DNA of 64,000 bases from contig NC_135565.1 in the NCBI RefSeq assembly GCF_964340395.1, forward strand, positions 841,001 to 905,000, written 5' to 3'. A program made the position numbers and the translations under genes. Origin of the DNA: Glandiceps talaboti. Taxonomy: Eukaryota; Hemichordata; Enteropneusta; Spengelidae. The notes under the pieces are model-generated. The model saw nothing but the letters and a program-made list of their open reading frames with translations, did no database searches and was not told the DNA's origin. Of the stretch, positions 8,220-20,500 are shown one piece after another (the first letter of the stretch is position 1; each line of letters opens with the position of its first letter).

Positions 8220-10851
8220 CAGTACCGTAGCCTGCGGGGGGGCAGCTCCCCCCCCCCCCCCCCTGAGATTTTGGAAAAAAGAAAGAAAAAAAGCTACTTT
8301 TTGAATACATAGCAATGTTATTGAAATCGTTATTTACGTGACGATTCCTAGCATGCGCGATTTAAATGGATAGTTCACTATTAAAGTGACTGTACACTGA
8401 CTCCTGGCTAATATGTATCTTATATCGCCTATTGTACGCTGGCTTAACTTTGAATAAAAATGTGTCCTGTTAAAAATTGTAACTTTTTGCAGCAAATTAA
8501 AAATTCTTTGTGTGGGAAAGTACATAAGAAGTGCGCACATGCACTGTGCATTTTCCACGATTAACAGTAGTCTTGAAAGTCTCCTTCATTTGAAGATAGC
8601 AAGTCGCAATTATAATGTCAGCGAGTGAAACTCAAAAAAAAAGACGGAAAAAGTCGTTCAACGTGAGGTCGCCTGCTATGCTGCATGTAGTCTATCAGCT
8701 AGCCCTCGGATGTTCTTCCGATAAAATACGACACACAGCCGAACAACGCTATCGAGGATGGAACATCCGAGGTCTAGCGAATGTCATCAGGATATAAATA
8801 ACTGCCAATCAGAGAACCGTATTAGCGACAAGCACAAACAGAGGACAATAGCTAAATTTTCATGCATATTCATCTTAAGGAGGGGCTTGTAAAAATAACC
8901 ACCAATGCGTTAACTAAAATGTGTGAATGACAACGTCTACACACTCATCAAACACAATTACCATAAACTGATAAGACATAGTAATGACATAAATGTGTTT
9001 GTCAACACCTGCATGCAGAGATTGAATATATTAAAGTATATATATGCATATATGGCCCAACCCACCGCTTATCGTAATCTCAATGGAATGTCCGGTCTGA
9101 AAATGACATTCGCTAGACTGTTCGGGCAGGCCCTCACATGCGAACTTCGTTCGCTTATAGTAACTTATAGCATCGAAAGAAAGCCCGAACGTCTAGCAGC
9201 AAGACTATGCTGCATGCAGTGACTCCGAAGATGCACTCGATCTCATTTACATCTTGTTCCTTATATTACAACATTTCATACTGATAAAACGGCAGATCTC
9301 TTTTTGGAATATTTGGTGGCCCTGAAAAACTATTAAACTAGGTACGCAGTTTAAGATCCACTATTTGAAGATATTTCTTTCAATAATTGTGTTCGACGTT
9401 GTCTTTGGTTAAAATGTTGTTTGATATAATTATCTCATTGCACACTGACACTAGCGTTATTCCGCAGTTCATTTTGAAGCGACAATTTGCTATGGAAAGA
9501 ATGGTCCTGAATTTGTAAACAGAACTGTACCTTCGACATCAATCCAAACTTCAATTTCCATTATAATGATAATGACAAGGAGAATTCACTGAGTTCACCT
9601 TGGGTTCCGACATAAACGAGGCCATAACAGTTTTGGAAGTTGGGTAAAGAAAATGAATACAAAATGATTATTTTCAATTTTGTTGTGTTACTTATTTGAG
9701 AAAGCAACATTCATTTTGTTTACTTTGAATGTGACATCTTTTCGGCAACTACTTTGAAAGATACGACATTAGGCCAGAAAAAATGAAAAAGCTGTTCAAC
9801 CTACCCATATTTTTTTTTTCTGGTGATGGGCAATATATCCTCATGCAGGCTTCACATTTTTTTTCAAAATTAAAGACATTTCTTTATATTTTCTGAATAG
9901 TTCATGTAACAATATACATTTGAGTTTATTCCAAATTATATAATATCTTATACAGTGGTTTACTTGGCTCTGATATTGCATACAAGCATGAATTGATGTG
10001 CACTAAAAAGAATTGAACAAAAGTTTACGACCATTGGGCCATCAAAAGTCTGAAAGTCTTGAAATGTTTTGCTCTTTATTCGGGATTTTTTGGAACCAAA
10101 TTAAACTTCAGGAGATAGAAGTGATTTACCATGTGCACATCCGCATAATATCTTTCAGCTTTGCCACAACAAAATACACTTCCAGATAATATGTAATGCA
10201 TAGCATAATTGTTTCAATTCTGGTATTTTATTATGTCTACATGTATGGTTTGATATGTTATGCTTCTAAATGGCCTCCTACACTGTCTTATTTTTTTTCA
10301 CTTTTGGAGTTGTCTCCTTCCAATGCATCATTGTACCATATGATTTTATATCTCCACTGTAGTGTAGGTGACAGAAGGGGTGGCTAAAATAATGTTCGAG
10401 TTTCAATTGGTGGGGCTTAACATTTTTTGAGAAGAGAGGGTGAGAGGAACTACACCATTTGTTTAACCGTAAATTGTGTACATTTCCTAACTGTAGCTAT
10501 GCAGACAAATTGCAAGAGATAGTATCAAGATGACTGAATAAGTTCTATCTCAACTCGACCTGAAATATTTTGCTATCATTAGATATGATTTGTTTTATCC
10601 TTGTCAAGCATTGTGAAAAAATGAAATCGACCTACTTACCCAATGTGATGGGTTAGGTAAGGTTACCCGTTGACCAGCATTTTTTATTTTTTCTGACCTT
10701 ACATATGATATTTAATTGCGTATGCTAAAATATATATTATGCAAATTGCATGCAAATTTATGTAAATTACCATTTTTCTAAATTTTAAATGCATGGATGC
10801 ACCAAGACAAAGTTCTGCCCCCCTTGGCAATTTGGTCAGGCTACAGCCCTG
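8220..10851 (+). mobile_element. hAT-like non-autonomous element, left copy (2.6 kb)
   Basis: The left end is CAGTACCGTAGCCTGCGGGG. The right end is the reverse complement of CAGGGCTGTAGCCTGACC. CAG ends with GTAGCC, followed by G/C runs, are familiar from hAT5-type elements, and AATAC flanks both ends. No transposase frame survives. Nested in it, at 8688-9204, is a 517-bp insert. Most of 8220-9318 and 10080-10562 matches the inverted copy at 32379-35671. The segment 9320-10080 has no counterpart there, because a LINE occupies the equivalent place. The element lies in an intron of the minus-strand gene. Confidence 0.6.
8688..9204. mobile_element. 517-bp nested insertion with 12-bp flanking duplication
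   Basis: CTATGCTGCATG occurs at 8676-8687 and again at 9205-9216. The related copy of the host element near 35.2 kb lacks everything between, giving a natural empty site. The insert holds internal inverted pairs: CCTCGGATGTTCTTCC with GGAACATCCGAGG near 8700-8772, TCTAGCGAATGTCAT (about 8773) with ATGACATTCGCTAGA (about 9101), and TAGACTGTTCGGGC with GCCCGAACGTCTA. It is a foldback-type insertion of unknown family. The small frames in it (8615-8797, 8923-9222) are not supported. Confidence 0.6.
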
Positions 10852-10884
10852 AATACCAATGGTGTCATTTAATGGTATGTATGA

Positions 10885-11332
10885 TGTCATTGTGTCTGTA
10901 TGTGCATGTCCATGTGTGTGTGAATGTGTGTGTGTCGGTATGTCTGCATATGTCTGTGTGTGTCCATGTGTATGTACAAAAAATGTGAGTGTATATGTAT
11001 GTGTGAGTGTGTGCTTGTGCGTGTGTATGTGAGTGTGTATGTATGTATGTATGTATGTATGTATGTATGTATGTGTGTATGTATGTGTGAGTGTGTGCGT
11101 GTGTATGTGTGTATGTATGTATGTATGTATGTACATGTGTGAATGTGTACATGTACATGTATGTGTGTGTGTGAATGTGTGTATGTATGTATGTATGTAG
11201 GTGCGTATGTGTGAATGTGTGTGTGTATGTATGTACATATCTCATGTGTGTGTGTGTGTGTGTGTGTGTGAATGTGTGTATGTATGTATGTATGTATGTA
11301 TGTATGTATGTATGTATGTATGTACATGTATC
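10885..11332. repeat. GTAT/GTGT microsatellite
   Basis: Long runs of GTAT and GTGT with interspersed GTGAATGTGT. It produces overlapping His/Thr-rich or Val/Cys-rich open frames on both strands that are not genes. It begins just outside the hAT-like element's right end. Confidence 0.95.
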
Positions 11333-11608
11333 ATCTAACCTGAAGACTACACTTTCATTTTGTTATTTTTGTTAACTATTATTACTCATTTATATATTTA
11401 CTATACTAGTTTGTTTTAGCACCCAAACATTTATTGCAGAAAATCCAGTGAAGAAATGTAGTTTTCTTAACGGACGCAATAAAGATACTATTACTACTAT
11501 TGTGTAGGTCTACTTGGAAGTTGTTCAGTACATGTCATTGTTTGTGTTCATATATCATCACATTTTTACTTTTCTTTGGTTTCGACAATTTACTTCAGTT
11601 TTACTTAC
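11333..11608. other. Intron sequence, nothing recognised
   Basis: An AT-rich stretch between the microsatellite and the exon at 11609. It belongs to the 3.4-kb intron (8180-11608) of the minus-strand gene, which also contains the hAT-like element. No other feature was seen. Confidence 0.4.
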
Positions 11609-11746
11609 CATTTCATATTCTAGGTTTTGATCTTGTCGGTATGGATTGCCCGGCATTTTGCTTTTCAATGTTTCTGTACATGTACGTGGAGCACCATAGA
11701 CCCACTTTGGACCCTCTTTCACGACACCAGGTTCAACTTTCAACAG
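11609..11746 (-). CDS. Exon n-2 of the unrecognised minus-strand gene
   Basis: The minus-strand reading frame starts after a CAG at 11749-11747 and ends at a consensus donor, GAAATG|GTAAGT, below 11609. It has 46 codons, phase 0 at both ends. The peptide contains VEPGVVKEGPKWVYGAPRT and then MPGNPYRQDQNLEYEM. It is proline-, glycine- and tyrosine-rich, soluble and without a membrane segment. The acceptor is the weakest part, with a poor pyrimidine tract, so the 5' edge could differ slightly. Phase fits the exon at 12286-12418 and the exon at 8125-8179. The plus-strand frame overlapping it (11500-11868) is the shadow. Confidence 0.65.
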
Positions 11747-12285
11747 CTGATTTCACACGTAAAGCTTCGGTGACTACGTACACATATAAACACGGACATA
11801 ACCGTACCAGATTTCAGTCACCGCAAAACAATGACAATATCTTAGTCTGTACTTCAATTAAACTCTAAATCTCCTTCGCTACACTACAACGTAACCCTGG
11901 CTACACAGCAAGTACGGTGTACGGTTTTTTTTTCAGTAGCTCAAACTGTAGCTGGTCACAACGCAATCGTTTCTGTATGGTGATATCCACTGTTATAGGG
12001 TGACACTGTGTTACTCCTTTATCGTCTTAAAATACTGTACATCAACACAAAATACCGTTCCGTTCCAAATAACAATCCAACGGAAACTTTGTTTCAGCCA
12101 TCTCCATTTTTTGGATTGTTACCAGTTACTAACCTATACGAGAAGCCGCCATATTGAATTTCAACTCGAGGCTACTTGGAAACCTAACACAACAACAACA
12201 GGTATCCCACCCATTGAGGGCGTTTTCTGATGCTACACAAAAGACAGCAAAACTTAAATTGAAACTGACTTTCCCCGTGACTTAC

Positions 12286-12418
12286 CTTATTCTTTACCCT
12301 GGGTTTTATCATTTTTCTTGTTTCCTTATATTGACGATCAAACAGTTTCCAATGTAACAATGTACGCCAGTCCTCCTTATCATCATACCGATCATTAATG
12401 TTAGTTTGTTTGTTTTTA
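12286..12418 (-). CDS. Exon n-3 of the unrecognised minus-strand gene
   Basis: The exon ends at a consensus donor, AATAAG|GTAAGT, below 12286, and probably begins after ACCTCAG above 12418. It is 133 nt: one base completing a codon, then 44 codons. It codes for a charged peptide with DDKEDWRTLLHWKLFDRQYK in the middle and RKMIKPRVKNK at the end. It leaves in phase 0, matching the exon at 11746. Tryptophan- and lysine-rich, helical-looking, no recognised domain. Exons further upstream were not found, so they may lie beyond the arrays. With the other three exons this gives about 155 C-terminal residues of the protein. Confidence 0.6.
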
Positions 12419-13206
12419 CTGAGGTTAATTGGTTTTAAAATAACACTAATAATCAATAAGTCACATCACATTGGAAGGTCATATGACTCTCTAAGTTACG
12501 AGATTCGTCTCATTGTTGAAATTGTTGGTAGATATTTCAAATAAAGCATGGTCACTTTTAACTTTCAAATGGGTTGTAAAAATATGATTTAAAGTTGAAA
12601 TGTAAATGTAATATTAATTTAGGTTTTATTGTTATTGTGTCGTATCAAAAAATGTAATTGATTGCAACTCACTAACTTTCCCTTTCAATTTGCCAGATGA
12701 GTATAGATTTTTGACTAAAAAGACAAAAGGTTTATTGCTTAAATATAAGAAATCACAATAGGTGTATTGTCTGACAAAAGTGCCAAATGTTATGGTGTCC
12801 TGTCTGTACCCCCATTACAGTATCTGTATTGACTTGTTACTTTCAATTCTTAGACTAGTTTTTCCTGAGCAAAAATTCACTGAAACATTCCACTTTACCT
12901 GGTCTTCTTAAAAAAATTATTCTATTTCCATATCTATTGATATAGAAATAATAACTCTGGTTTGCGAGAATGATGTTACTATAGATACTTCTTTCGAGGG
13001 GAGACAATGTAGGTACTTTTTATACAACTAGTATAATTTGTTGGAATTTCAATTAAATTTAAATTAATACGTGTGTATTGAGTGCCATTTCTTGGATGAT
13101 ATGACTAGTATAGTACGTGTGTTAGTTGCCATTTCTTGAATGCTTTCTTTCAAACAAACTTCCTTTCACCTCAAACTGTACTTTTAGAATGGTGTACACA
13201 AATCTG
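12419..13206. other. Non-coding, no supported exon
   Basis: An AT-rich stretch. I looked on the minus strand for the next upstream exon (it must leave in phase 2) and found none convincing. Donor-like sites near 12680 and 12895 do not extend into an open frame. It probably belongs to an intron or the 5' flank of the minus-strand gene. Confidence 0.35.
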
Positions 13207-13210
13207 TTAA

Positions 13211-16200
13211 AGCTGCACTAGCTGCTACTGGAAAGTGTTTGTTACGTATACCGTATTGCAGGTATAATAACTTACTACCGTATCGCAGGTATAATAACTT
13301 ACTACCGTATCGCAGGTATAATAACTTACTACCGTATCGCAGGTATAATAACTTACTACCGTATCGTAGGTATAATAACTTACTACCGTATCGTAGGTAT
13401 AATAACTTACTACCGTATCGTAGGTATAATAACTTACTATCGTATCGTAGGTATAATAACTTACTATCGTATCGTAGGTATAATAACTTACTATCGTATC
13501 GTAGGTATAATAACTTACTATCGTATCGTAGGTATAATAACTTACTATCGTATTGTAGGTATAATAACTTACTATCGTATCGTAGGTATAATAACTTACT
13601 ATCGTATTGTAGGTATAATAACTTACTATCGTATCGTAGGTATAATAACTTACTATCGTATCGTAGGTATAATAACTTACTATCGTATCGTAGGTATAAT
13701 AACTTACTACTGTATCGTAGGTATAATAACTTACTATCGTATCGCAAGCATAATAACTTACTATCGTATCGCAGGTATAATAACTTACTACCGTATTGTA
13801 GGTATAATAACTTACTACCGTATCGTAGGTATAATAACTTACTACCGTATCGTAGGTATAATAACTTACTATCGTATCGTAGGTATAATAACTTACTACC
13901 GTATTGTAGGTATAATAACTTACTACCGTATCGTAGGTATAATAACTTACTACCGTATCGTTGGTATAATAACTTACTATCGTATCGTAGGTATAATAAC
14001 TTACTATCGTATCGTAGGTATAATAACTTACTATCGTATAGTAGGTATAATAACTTACTACCGCATCGCAGGTATAATAACTTACTACCGTATCGTAGGT
14101 ATAATAACTTACTATCGTATCGTAGGTATAATAACTTACTATCGTATCGTAGGTATAATAACTTACTATCGTATCGTAGGTATAATAACTTACTACCGTA
14201 TCGTTGGTATAATAACTTACTATCGTATCGTAGGTATAATAACTTACTACCGTACCCCAGGTATAATAACCTACTATCGTATCGCAGGTATAATAACTTA
14301 CTACCGTATCGATGGTATAATAACTTACTATCGTATCGTAGGTATAATAACTTACTACCGTACCCCAGGTATAATAACTTACTACCGTACCCCAGGTATA
14401 ATAACTTACTACCGTATCGATGGTATAATAACTTACTACCGTATCGATGGTATAATAACTTACTATCGTATCGTAGGTATAATAACTTACTACCGTACCC
14501 CAGGTATAATAACTTACTACCGTATCGTAGGTATAATAACTTACTATCGTATCGTAGGTATAATAACTTACTACCGTACCCCAGGTAAAATAACTTACTA
14601 TCGTATCGCAGGTATAATAACTTACTACCGTACCCCAGGTATAATAACTTACTATCGTATCGCAGGTATAATAACTTACTACCGTATCGCAGGTATAATA
14701 ACTTACTACCGTATCGTAGGTATAATAACTTACTACCGTATCGCAGGTATAATAACTTACTATCGTATCGTAGGTATAATAACTTACTATCGTATCGTAG
14801 GTATAATAACTTACTACTGTAACCCAGGTATAATAACTTACTATCGTATCGTAGGTATAATAACTTACTATCGTATCGTAGGTATAATAACTTACTACCG
14901 TAACCCAGGTATAATAACTTACTATCGTATCGTAGGTATAATAACTTACTATCGTATCGTAGGTATAATAACTTACTATCGTATTGTAGGTATAATAACT
15001 TACTATCGTATCGTAGGTATAATAACTTACTATCGTATTGTAGGTATAATAACTTACTACCGTATTGCAGGTATAATAACTTACTACCGTATCGTAGGTA
15101 TAATAACTTACTACCGTATCGTAGGTATAATAACTTACTACCGTATCGCAGGTATAATAACTTACTACCGTATCGAAGGTATAATAACTTACTACCGTAT
15201 CGTAGGTATAATAACTTACTATCGTATTGTAGGTATAATAACTTACTATCGTATCGTAGGTATAATAACTTACTATCGTATCGTAGGTATAATAACTTAC
15301 TATCGTATCGTAGGTATAATAACTTACTATCGTATTGTAGGTATAATAACTTACTATCGTATCGTAGGTATAATAACTTACTATCGTATCGTAGGTATAA
15401 TAACTTACTATCGTATCGTAGGTATAATAACTTACTACTGTATCGTAGGTATAATAACTTACTATCGTATCGCAAGCATAATAACTTACTATCGTATCGC
15501 AGGTATAATAACTTACTACCGTATCGTAGGTATAATAACTTACTACCGTATCGTTGGTATAATAACTTACTATCGTATCGTAGGTATAATAACTTACTAT
15601 CGTATCGTAGGTATAATAACTTACTATCGTATAGTAGGTATAATAACTTACTACCGCATCGCAGGTATAATAACTTACTACCGTATCGTAGGTATAATAA
15701 CTTACTATCGTATCGTAGGTATAATAACTTACTATCGTATCGTAGGTATAATAACTTACTATCGTATCGTAGGTATAATAACTTACTACCGTATCGTTGG
15801 TATAATAACTTACTATCGTATCGTAGGTATAATAACTTACTACCGTACCCCAGGTATAATAACCTACTATCGTATCGCAGGTATAATAACTTACTACCGT
15901 ATCGATGGTATAATAACTTACTATCGTATCGTAGGTATAATAACTTACTACCGTACCCCAGGTATAATAACTTACTACCGTACCACAGGTATAATAACTT
16001 ACTACCGTATCGATGGTATAATAACTTACTACCGTATCGATGGTATAATAACTTACTATCGTATCGTAGGTATAATAACTTACTACCGTACCCCAGGTAT
16101 AATAACTTACTACCGTATCGTAGGTATAATAACTTACTATCGTATCGTAGGTATAATAACTTACTACCGTACCCCAGGTAAAATAACTTACTATCGTATC

Positions 16201-17356
16201 GCAGGTATAATAACTTACTACCGTACCCCAGGTATAATAACTTACTATCGTATCGCAGGTATAATAACTTACTACCGTATCGCAGGTATAATAACTTACT
16301 ACCGTATCGTAGGTATAATAACTTACTACCGTATCGCAGGTATAATAACTTACTATCGTACCCCAGGTATAATAACTTACTACCGTACCCCAGGTATAAT
16401 AACTTACTACCGTATCGATGGTATAATAACTTACTACCGTATCGATGGTATAATAACTTACTATCGTATCGTAGGTATAATAACTTACTACCGTACCCCA
16501 GGTATAATAACTTACTACCGTATCGTAGGTATAATAACTTACTATCGTATCGTAGGTATAATAACTTACTACCGTACCCCAGGTAAAATAACTTACTATC
16601 GTATCGCAGGTATAATAACTTACTACCGTACCCCAGGTATAATAACTTACTATCGTATCGCAGGTATAATAACTTACTACCGTATCGCAGGTATAATAAC
16701 TTACTACCGTATCGTAGGTATAATAACTTACTACCGTATCGCAGGTATAATAACTTACTATCGTATCGTAGGTATAATAACTTACTATCGTATCGTAGGT
16801 ATAATAACTTACTACTGTAACCCAGGTATAATAACTTACTATCGTATCGTAGGTATAATAACTTACTATCGTATCGTAGGTATAATAACTTACTACCGTA
16901 ACCCAGGTATAATAACTTACTATCGTATCGTAGGTATAATAACTTACTATCGTATCGTAGGTATAATAACTTACTATCGTATCGTAGGTATAATAACTTA
17001 CTACCGTAACCCAGGTATAATAACTTACTATCGTATCCCAGGTATAATAACTTACTATCGTATCGTAGGTATAATAACTTACTACCGTAACCCAGGTATA
17101 ATAACTTACTATCGTATCGTAGGTATAATAACTTACTATCGTATCGTAGGTATAATAACTTACTACCGTAACCCAGGTATAATAACTTACTATCGTATCG
17201 TAGGTATAATAACTTACTATCGTATCGTTGGTATAATAACTTTAATATATACTAACAGATAAATTGTCTTTTTAAAATAAATAATTGACAAATTTTTAAT
17301 GAATATATCTTCGGTTAATTGATAAAAAAAATGTCCTAGTTGCAGCTAGTGCAGGC
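13211..17356. mobile_element. TTAA-flanked inverted-repeat element carrying the 27-bp array
   Basis: TTAA at 13207-13210 is followed by AGCTGCACTAGCTGCTACT. The other side reads AGTTGCAGCTAGTGCAGGC and then TTAA at 17357-17360. The two ends are inverted repeats matching at about 17 of 19 positions. TTAA flanks are the target-site signature of piggyBac and Kolobok transposons. The interior is almost entirely the 27-bp tandem array plus about 35 bp (left) and 95 bp (right) of unique sequence. I infer a non-autonomous element whose internal repeat expanded, as known for some bivalve MITE-like families. No transposase is present. Confidence 0.55.
13245..17242. repeat. 27-bp tandem array, about 148 copies
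   Basis: The unit core is GGTATAATAACTTACTA followed by a variable CGTATCGTA-type segment. Variants (CCGTACCCC, CGTATCGAT, CGTAACCC) mark longer repeats. The CGCAAGCATAATAAC variant at 13743 recurs at 15471, 1728 bp away, exactly 64 units. The GGTAAAATAAC variant recurs at 14584, 16177 and 16582, which are 59 and 15 units apart. Because 27 is divisible by 3 and the unit lacks stops in one frame of each strand, frames of 763 codons (minus) and 449 codons (plus) exist. They are nine-residue repeats (such as SKLLYLRYD) and not credible genes. Confidence 0.97.
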
Positions 17357-17360
17357 TTAA

Positions 17361-17562
17361 ATCTTAAAACACTGCGTATATGTATTCTTTGACTTGTAAA
17401 ATCAATTGGAACATTAACACTACTAATTGTTCATTTATATGATAATTACTAAGTCATATCACATTTTCCACTTCCACTTGCTTTGACAGTTGATAAAGGT
17501 CAAATTGTATATAATTACGCCCTTTATTAAGTCAATACAAAACAAAAAGGAATGTTTTGAGT
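17361..17562. other. Unique spacer between two arrays
   Basis: About 200 bp of AT-rich sequence separating the TTAA element from the 32-bp array. It has no inverted repeat matching the right-hand side of the array and no CAGGGCTGTAGCC terminus, so the distal end of the inverted hAT-like copy is not here. Confidence 0.5.
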
Positions 17563-20500
17563 GCCCTCATTTTCCCTTCTCTAAAATATGACCCTCCCTC
17601 ACTTTCCCTTTTCTAAAATATGACCCTCCCTCACTTTCCCTTCTCTAAAATATGACCCTCCCCCAGTTTCCCTTCTCTAAAATATGACCCTCCCTCACTT
17701 TCCCTTCTCTAAAATATGACCCTCCCTCAATTTCCCTTCTCTAAAATGTGACCCTCCATCAATTTCCCTTCTCTAAAATATAACCCTCCCTCAATTTCCC
17801 TTCTCTAATATGTGACCCTCCCTCACTTTCCCTTCTCTAAAATATGACCCTCCCTCACTTTCCCTTCTCTAAAATATGACCCTCCCTCACTTTCCCTTCT
17901 CTAGAATATGACCCTCCCTCACTTTCCCTTCTCTAAAATATGACCCTCCCTCACTTTCCCTTCTCTAAAATATGACCCTCCCTCACTTTCCCTTCTCTAA
18001 AATATGAACCTCCCTCAGTTTCCCTTCTCTAAAATATGACCCTTCCTCACTTTCCCTTCTCTAAAATATGACCCTCCCTCACTTTCCCTTCTCTAAAATA
18101 TGAACCTCCCTCAGTTTCCCTTCTCTAAAATATGACCCTTCCTCACTTTCCCTTCTCTAAAATATGACCCTCCCTCACTTTCCCTTCTCTAAAATATGAA
18201 CCTCCCTCAGTTTCCCTTCTCTAAAATATGACCCTTCCTCACTTTCCCTTCTCTAAAATATGACCCTCCCTCACTTTCCCTTCTCTAAAATATGACCCTC
18301 CCTCAATTTCCCTTCTCTAAAATGTGACCCTCCATCAATTTCCCATCTCTAAAATATAACCCTCCCTCAATTTCCCTTCTCTAAAATATGACCCTCCCCC
18401 ACTTTCCCTTCTCTAAAATATGACCCTCCCTCACTTTCCCTTCTCTAAAATATGACCCTCCCTCACTTTCCCTTCTCTAAAATATGACCCTCCCTCACTT
18501 TCCCTTCTCTAGAATATGACCCTCCCTCACTTTCCCTTCTTTAAAATATGACCCTCCCTCACTTTCCCTTCTCTAAAATATGACCCTCCCTCACTTTCCC
18601 TTCTCTAAAATATGAACCTCCCTCAGTTTCCCTTCTCTAAAATATGACCCTGCCTCACTTTCCCTTCTCTAAAATATGACCCTCCTTCAATTTCCCTTCT
18701 CTAAAATATGACCCTCCCTCATTTTCCCTTCTCTAAAATATGACCCTCCCTCACTGTCCCTTCTCTAAAATATGACCCTCCCTCACTTTCCCTTCTCTAA
18801 AATATGACCCTCCCTCAATTTCCCTTCTCTAAAATATGACCCTCCCTCACTTTCCCTTCTCTAAAATAAGACCCTCCCTCAATTTCCCTTCTCTAAAATA
18901 TGACCCTCCCTCACTTTCCCTTCTCTAAAATATGACCCTCCTCAATTTCCCTTCTCTAAAATATGACCCTCCCTCACTTTCCCTTCTCTAAAATATGACC
19001 CTCCCTCAATTTCCCTTCTCTAAAATATGACCCTCCCTCACTTTCCCTTCTCTAAAATATGAACCTCCCTCACTTTCCCTTCTCTAAAATATGACCCTCC
19101 CTCACTTTCCCTTCTCTAAAATATGACCCTCCCTCACTTTCCCTTCTCTAAAATATGACCCTCCCTCACTTTCCCTTCTCTAAAATATGACCCTCCCTCA
19201 ATTTCCCTTCTCTAAAATATGACCCTCCCTCACTTTCACTTCTCTAAAATATGACCCTCCCTCACTTTCCCTTCTCTAAAATATGACCCTCCCTCACTTT
19301 CCCTTCTCTAAAATATGACCCTCCCTCACTTTCCCTTCTCTAAAATATGACCCTCCCTCACTTTCCCTTCTCTAAAATATGACCATCCCTCACTTTCCCT
19401 TCTCTAAAATATGACCCTCCCTCACTTTCCCTTCTCTAAAATATGACCCTCCCTCACTTTCCCTTCTCTAGAATATGACCCTCCCTCACTTTCCCTTCTT
19501 TAAAATATGACCCTCCCTCACTTTCCCTTCTCTAAAATATGACCCTCCCTCAATTTCCCTTCTCTAAAATGTGACCCTCCATCAATTTCCCTTCTCTAAA
19601 ATATAACCCTCCCTCAATTTCCCTTCTCTAAAATATGACCCTCCCTCACTTTCCCTTCTCTAAAATATGACCCTCCCTCACTTTCCCTTCTCTAAAATAT
19701 GACCCTCCCTCACTTTCCCTTCTCTAAAATATGACCCTCCCTCACTTTCCTTTCTCTAGAATATGACCCTCCCTCACTTTCCCTTCTTTAAAATATGACC
19801 CTCCCTCACTTTCCCTTCTCTAAAATATGACCCTCCCTCACTTTCCCTTCTCTAAAATATGAACCTCCCTCAGTTTCCCTTCTCTAAAATATGACCCTGC
19901 CTCACTTTCCCTTCTCTAAAATATGACCCTCCCTCACTTTCCCTTCTCTAAAATATGACCCTTCCTCACTTTCCCTTCTCTAAAATATGACCCTTCCTCA
20001 CTTTCCCTTCTCTAAAATATGACCCTCCCTCACTTTCCCTTCTCTAAAATATGACCCTCCCTCAATTTCCCTTCTCTAAAATATGACCCTCCCTCATTTT
20101 CCCTTCTCTAAAATATGACCCTCCCTCACTGTCCCTTCTCTAAAATATGACCCTCCCTCACTTTCCCTTCTCTAAAATATGACCCTCCCTCAATTTCCCT
20201 TCTCTAAAATATGACCCTCCCTCACTTTCCCTTCTCTAAAATAAGACCCTCCCTCAATTTCCCTTCTCTAAAATATGACCCTCCCTCACTTTCCCTTCTC
20301 TAAAATATGACCCTCCCTCAATTTCCCTTCTCTAAAATATGACCCTCCCTCACTTTCCCTTCTCTAAAATATGACCCTCCCTCAATTTCCCTTCTCTAAA
20401 ATATGACCCTCCCTCACTTTCCCTTCTCTAAAATATGAAACTCCCTCACTTTCCCTTCTCTAAAATATGACCCTCCCTCACTTTCCCTTCTCTAAAATAT

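Noticed and set aside
10699-11375. His/Thr-rich and Val/Cys-rich frames around 10.7-11.4 kb
   Set aside because: They are translations of a GTAT/GTGT microsatellite on several frames at once.
12640-12720. Possible next upstream exon of the minus-strand gene
   Set aside because: In the required phase the frame contains a stop codon just before the donor-like site.
13184-15475. 763-codon minus-strand open frame in the 27-bp array
   Set aside because: It is a nine-residue repeat caused by a period divisible by three. The opposite strand is open too, and there is no unique coding region or splice support.
17361-17562. Distal terminus of the inverted hAT-like copy left of the 32-bp array
   Set aside because: No CAGGGCTGTAGCC-like sequence is present, so the array cannot be shown to lie inside that element.
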